Source: Bryobacterales bacterium
Lineage (GTDB): Bacteria; Acidobacteriota; Terriglobia; Bryobacterales; Bryobacteraceae
Reading direction: 5' to 3'
DNA: 20,740 bases
Assembly (NCBI GenBank): GCA_016789785.1
Contig: JAEUQE010000168.1
Coordinates: 1-20,740, forward strand
This document shows, piece after piece, positions 14,523 to 20,740 of the stretch (position 1 is its first letter; the number at the start of each line of letters is the position of its first letter). The notes below the pieces were generated by a model. It was given only the letters and a program-made list of their open reading frames with translations. It ran no database searches and was not told where the DNA came from. The position numbers were made by a program, and so were the translations under genes.

Positions 14523-14525
14523 AAG

Positions 14526-15497
14526 CTACGACGTGAGTACGATTTTTCCGGCGTTGAGGTTCTTCGCCATCCTTGCGTGTGCTTCGCCGGCCTGCGCCAT
14601 CGGGAACGTGCTGTCGATCAGAATCCGCAGATCGCCCCGCGTCAGCATGCCCCAGAACCGCTCCTCGAACGCTCTCGCCAGGCGCGCGTGTTCTTCTCGC
14701 GATCGGGAGCGCAACGTCGAACCAATGATCCGCAGCCGCCCCCGCAACACTGCTTCGAGCGAAAGCTCGCCCTTCGAGCCGCCGAGCAGTCCGATGTTCA
14801 CCAGCCGCCCAAAACGTTTCAGGATAGAAATGTTTTGGGCGAGATAGGAGCCGCCGACGCAATCCAGAATCACATCGACGCCAGAGGTCATTTTGCGAAC
14901 GGAATCGGCGAAGTTCGTCTCGCGGTAGTTGATGGCGAAATGGGCGCCGATTTCTCTCATTAGAGAAATTTTCTCAGGAGAACCCGCCGTCGCCAGGACC
15001 GTGGCCCCCGCCGATCGCGCCAGTTGGATCGCCGCCAACCCGACTCCGCTCGCCCCCGCGTGGATCAAAACCGACTCGCCCTCCGCGAGCGCACCTTCTT
15101 CGAATAGGTTTACGTACGCCGTCAGCCAGGCTTCGGGCAACGCGGCGGCTTGCGCGTCACTCCAGTGCTTCGCCACTCGCATCAACACTCGGGCATCCAC
15201 GGCCACCTGCTCCGCATACCCGCCACCTGGCAAAAGCGCGCAAACACGGTCGCCAACGGCCCAACCCTCTACACCGCCGGCGATCTCACGGATGACCCCG
15301 CAGACCTCCAGGCCCAAAATTTCCGAGGCTCCGGGCGGCGGCGCGTAGCCGCCGCGCGCCTGCAACAGATCGGCCCGATTGACGCCAGCGGCACGGACAT
15401 CCAGCAGCACTTCGCCTTTGGCGGGCACAACGTCTGGGACCTCGCGCCAGACCAGGACTGGGTTCCGGGGATCCCCTTCAATGACAATGGCTTTCAT
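14526..15497 (-). CDS. Zinc-independent MDR quinone oxidoreductase, PIG3 (TP53I3) type
   Basis: The 323-residue protein belongs to the medium-chain dehydrogenase/reductase superfamily, which reduces quinones with NADPH. AGVNRADLLQARGGYAPPPG at 37-56 is the signature of the PIG3 branch. The nucleotide-binding motif is HAGASGVG (146-153), and the catalytic zinc ligands of alcohol dehydrogenases are absent. LDCVGG and a final Lys-Ile-Val-Leu strand complete the fold. It has the usual length and no signal peptide, so it is cytoplasmic. It starts 25 bp after the DUF1501 gene and is the last gene of that minus-strand operon. Its link to a periplasmic cytochrome module may be redox-related or simply co-transcription. 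Confidence 0.92.
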   Translation of the reverse strand: MKAIVIEGDPRNPVLVWREVPDVVPAKGEVLLDVRAAGVNRADLLQARGGYAPPPGASEILGLEVCGVIREIAGGVEGWAVGDRVCALLPGGGYAEQVAVDARVLMRVAKHWSDAQAAALPEAWLTAYVNLFEEGALAEGESVLIHAGASGVGLAAIQLARSAGATVLATAGSPEKISLMREIGAHFAINYRETNFADSVRKMTSGVDVILDCVGGSYLAQNISILKRFGRLVNIGLLGGSKGELSLEAVLRGRLRIIGSTLRSRSREEHARLARAFEERFWGMLTRGDLRILIDSTFPMAQAGEAHARMAKNLNAGKIVLTS

Positions 15498-15522
15498 CTC
15501 TGGTTTCGCTGCGGACGGCGAG

Positions 15523-16936
15523 TCATGCGAGGATCTTGTGCGCGACGTTGCCCGCGACGTCCGTCAAACGGTGGTTGCGCCCGCCATGGAAGTACGTGAG
15601 CTTCAGATGATCAAGGCCGAGCAGGTGCAGCATCGTCGCATGCATGTCGTGAATGTGCATGCGATCCTCCACCGCATAGTAGCCGTACTCATCGGTTGCG
15701 CCATAGGCGAAGCCGCCCTTCACGCCGCCGCCCGCCATCCACATCGTGTAGCCGTAGGGATTATGATCGCGGCCGTCGCCTGCTTGTGAAATCGGAGTGC
15801 GCCCGAATTCCCCGCCCCACACCACCAGCGTTTCCTGGAGCAAACCGCGCGCCTTGAGGTCCTTCAACAGACCCGCCATCGGGCGATCCACCATCTTCGC
15901 GGTTCGCGTGTGGAGCCGGATCAACTCACTGTGCGCATCCCATCCGACTTCGTTGCCGGGCCCATACTCGTGATTGATCTGGATGAAACGAACGCCGCGC
16001 TCGGCGAGACGGCGCGCCATCAAGCACTGCCAGCCGAAGTCGTGAGACATCGGATCATCCATTCCATAGAGGCGCTTGGTTGCTTCCGATTCGCGGCTGA
16101 TGTCGAACGCTTCGGGCGCTTCGGTCTGCATGCGGAAGGCAAGTTCGAAGGCTTGAATGCGAGCTTCGAGTTCGGGATTGTTCTTCCATCGCTCGACAGA
16201 CGCGCGATTCATCTTCTGCAGCATGTCGAGTTCGTAGCGCTGCTGCTCTCGTGTGAGGCCTTTGTTCTCGAGATACTCGATGGGTTCCTTCAACTCTTCG
16301 GCGCGAATGCCGCCATGCGCGACCGCGGTGCCCTGGTAGGCGGCGGGCAGGAACGCGGAACTCCAATTCTTTGCGCCCCCATGCGACAGGCCCGGCTTCA
16401 GCGTGAGATAGGCGGGTAGATTCTGATTCTCCGTGCCCAGGCCATAGACGACCCATGCGCCCATGCCCGGCCGCGTGAAGGTGTTGGAGCCGGTGTGCAA
16501 TTGCAGAACGGCGCCGCCGTGCGCGACGCTGTCGCCGACCATGGAACGCAGCACGCAGATGTCGTCGATGCACTCGGCTACGTTCGGAAACAACTCGCTC
16601 ACGGGCAAGCCGCTTTGTCCGTAGTTACGGAATTTCCAGGGCGATTTGAACAGCGATCCGGTTTGACCTTCGGCGAAGGTCAACGGGCGCTTGAAGGGCA
16701 GAGGCTTGCCGTGATCGCGGTCGAGCGCAGGCTTCGGGTCGAACGTGTCCATGTGCGACGGGCCGCCGTGCATGAAGCAGAAAATGACACGCTTCGCCTT
16801 GGGCTGGAAGTGCGGTTGTTTCGGCGCAAGTGGGGCGGGTGTGTTTTCGCCGGCGAGCATGGCGCGAAGTCCGAACCATCCGAAGCCGCATGCCGCATTG
16901 CGAAGCACGTGCCGGCGGGAGAGTGTTGGGCCGCGA

Positions 16937-16959
<23 letters not shown>
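15523..16959 (-). CDS. DUF1501 family protein with Tat-type signal
   Basis: The 478-residue product begins with SRRHVLRNAACGFGWFGLRA, a twin-arginine export signal with Arg15-Arg16, so it is probably moved folded to the periplasm. The DUF1501 domain follows, with FCFMHGGPSHMDTFDPKP near the start and WGGEFGRTP in the middle. HDMHATMLHLLGLDHLKLTY and RNHRLTDVAG lie near the end. DUF1501 has an alkaline-phosphatase/sulfatase-like fold; its reaction is not established. It overlaps the end of the upstream cytochrome gene by 23 bp (an internal ATG at 16947 would overlap by 11), which indicates translational coupling. The pairing with PSCyt1/PSCyt2/PSD1 is typical of Planctomycetes, Verrucomicrobia and Acidobacteria. 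Confidence 0.93.
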
Positions 16960-19615
<2,656 letters not shown>

Positions 19616-20069
19616 TGGAAACCATCTTATTCGATTCGGTGGGGGGGGCGGTAGGAGGCTCCGTCGCGCTGGTCGGAATGGCGTCGATCGTGAGTTGGTC
19701 GTTCGTGCCCGGATTGGGGACGACGCTGGAATTGCCTTCGTTGTTCGCCGTTAAGTCAAGCCTTCTCGCCCCGATCGATGCAATCCGCAGCAACCCGCAG
19801 GACAATCGCTCGCACAGCGGCATCGCCGCCTCCCGGCTGGCGCCCTCTGGCATTACGCCAGGCATGGCCTCGATATCAGCCCATCAGCGGCCTTCTTCTT
19901 CGCGCCCCAAAACATATCGACAGCGAATCTACTACAGTTGCACCGCCACCTGACCACCGTGGCCTCCCGGTCTCAGCTTCCAGGTCGTCGCTTTTGCCCG
20001 CGCGTCTGAAGACCCAACTTTCGGGCAACCGACGATCCAGATCCTGGACGCCAACTTCCCAGGGGTCAC
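19616..20069. other. Gene-less stretch between the cytochrome operon and the IS remnant
   Basis: A minus-strand frame remains open from 19865 into the cytochrome gene, but it has no family features and no ribosome-binding site; the plus-strand frames are also unconvincing. A run of eight G lies at 19641-19648, about 25 bp upstream of the cytochrome start. The promoter of the minus operon should be here, but no good -35/-10 pair was seen. The part nearest 20070 may belong to whatever replaced the rest of the IS. Confidence 0.4.
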
Positions 20070-20618
20070 TTAGCGGTCATACAGAATCTCACTCGGCACT
20101 CCGCCCAACTGGCGGAAAGCCTCCTCATGCATTCGCAGCAATGTGCCCAGCTTTTGATTCAGCGCTGCCTCGGCCATCATCATCCGGCTGTAGCCGAGCG
20201 TGAAGGTGAAGCCCCACAGTTTATGCTCGGTTCCATCGATCTCGATGCTGCCCAAGTGTCCCCAATCCACTTGTGCCTGCGCGCCTGGTGGCGTTTCGAA
20301 GCGCCGCACGGCGACCGCATTGGATTGTTGACGCTGTGGTCTCAGCCAGTCGGTCACCAGCGTATATCCGCCCTCGTAGCCTTGTTTCCTCAACTCATGC
20401 AGCAGCACACGGCCATTCCACACCCCAGCCTTTAGCCGATCCTCCAGATACGGTTTGAAGCTGTCCAGTTTCCCGGTGGTCTTGGGGCGCGCTTGGTACC
20501 GCGGTGCCTTGTCGGCGTTCAGCAGGTACTTGCGGATCGTCTTCCGATCAAATCCGGTCATCGAGCTGATCGTCTTGATGCTCAGCCCTTGCCGTTTCAA
20601 CTCCGTGATGTCGCTCAC
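20070..20618 (-). pseudogene. istA: IS21-family transposase IstA, 3'-truncated
   Basis: The visible 182 residues are the N-terminal half of IstA. A helix-turn-helix covers about 8-32 (GLSIKTISSMTGFDRKTIRK). The start of the DDE core follows, with Asp118 in AQVDWGHLG and the second Asp (181) in ILYDR. The reading then stops at once. Full IstA is roughly 400-500 residues and continues past this point (usually Met-Lys-Thr next) to the catalytic Glu, which is missing, as is istB. The start is GTG 20618 with AAGGGG 7 bp upstream. Expressed or not, the fragment cannot catalyse transposition, though it could still bind the element's ends. Confidence 0.85.
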
Positions 20619-20690
20619 TTCTTTTCCCCTTAACAGGTCTCGGTGCCTCCTCTCTTGAGGGTCGGCATCGAGGCTAGCCTTTGTCAGGGG

Positions 20691-20740
20691 GTGGGGATTT
20701 TTCGTCCGGCACTATGGGGATTTTCTCACCGGCGCTGACA
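20691..20740 (-). repeat. IS21-like terminal sequence with two GGGGATTTTC-type repeats
   Basis: The outer tip GGCGCTGACA occupies 20731-20740. The internal repeats start 23 bp apart (20691 and 20714), about two helical turns, so both would face the same side of the DNA. This matches the known arrangement of repeated IstA-binding sites at IS21 ends. Confidence 0.75.

Larger units (their letters stand above)
20070..20740 (-). mobile_element. 5' remnant of an IS21-family insertion sequence
   Basis: The window ends in GGCGCTGACA, so on the minus strand the element begins TGTCAGCGCC, an IS21-like tip starting with TG. Two inner repeats typical of IS21 multiple binding sites follow: ATGGGGATTTTC (20714-20725) and GTGGGGATTTTTC (20691-20703), in the same orientation. 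istA starts about 120 bp inside. The other end, the rest of istA and istB are absent, and no matching inverted tip was found near 19616-20069. The inner break lies close to 20070. Confidence 0.82.

Overview
The window is high-GC chromosomal DNA that looks like an acidobacterium of the Solibacter/Bryobacter type. This assignment is an inference from gene content: a yajC-secD-secF run followed directly by tonB-exbB-exbD-exbD and a TPR lipoprotein gene, plus a PSCyt1/PSCyt2/PSD1 (DUF1549/DUF1553) cytochrome with a DUF1501 partner. No rRNA, tRNA or CRISPR array was found.

Layout. Positions 1-1115 (+) hold two tandem Uma2-family endonuclease-like genes; the first is cut by the window edge. Positions 1533-8533 (+) form one long co-directional block: yajC, secD, secF (Sec translocase accessory complex), tonB, exbB, two exbD genes (proton-driven energy transducer of the cell envelope) and a TPR lipoprotein, closed by a hairpin-plus-T-tract terminator at 8593-8616. 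Positions 9064-9576 (+) hold a small orphan HExxH protein. Converging on it from the minus strand is a secreted kexin-like subtilase with a P domain (9746-11662).

Positions 11663-14525 are a patchwork. It contains a short tandem repeat that breaks a possible minus-strand membrane-protein frame, one intact sialic-acid-lyase-like gene of the DapA/NanA family (12573-13514, +), and a decayed stretch. The decayed stretch carries a frameshifted secreted-protein pseudogene and a chimeric cupin/nuclease remnant.

Positions 14526-19615 are a minus-strand operon read in the order PSCyt1-PSCyt2-PSD1 cytochrome, DUF1501 protein (23-bp overlap), PIG3-type quinone oxidoreductase (25-bp gap). The right edge (20070-20740) is the 5' part of an IS21-family element: a truncated istA and an IS21-like terminal sequence whose last base is the last base of the window.

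The first block probably couples protein export with TonB-type energisation of outer-membrane transport. The minus-strand operon looks like a periplasmic redox or hydrolytic module. The regions 11.7-14.5 kb and 19.6-20.7 kb look like sites of insertion, rearrangement and gene decay.
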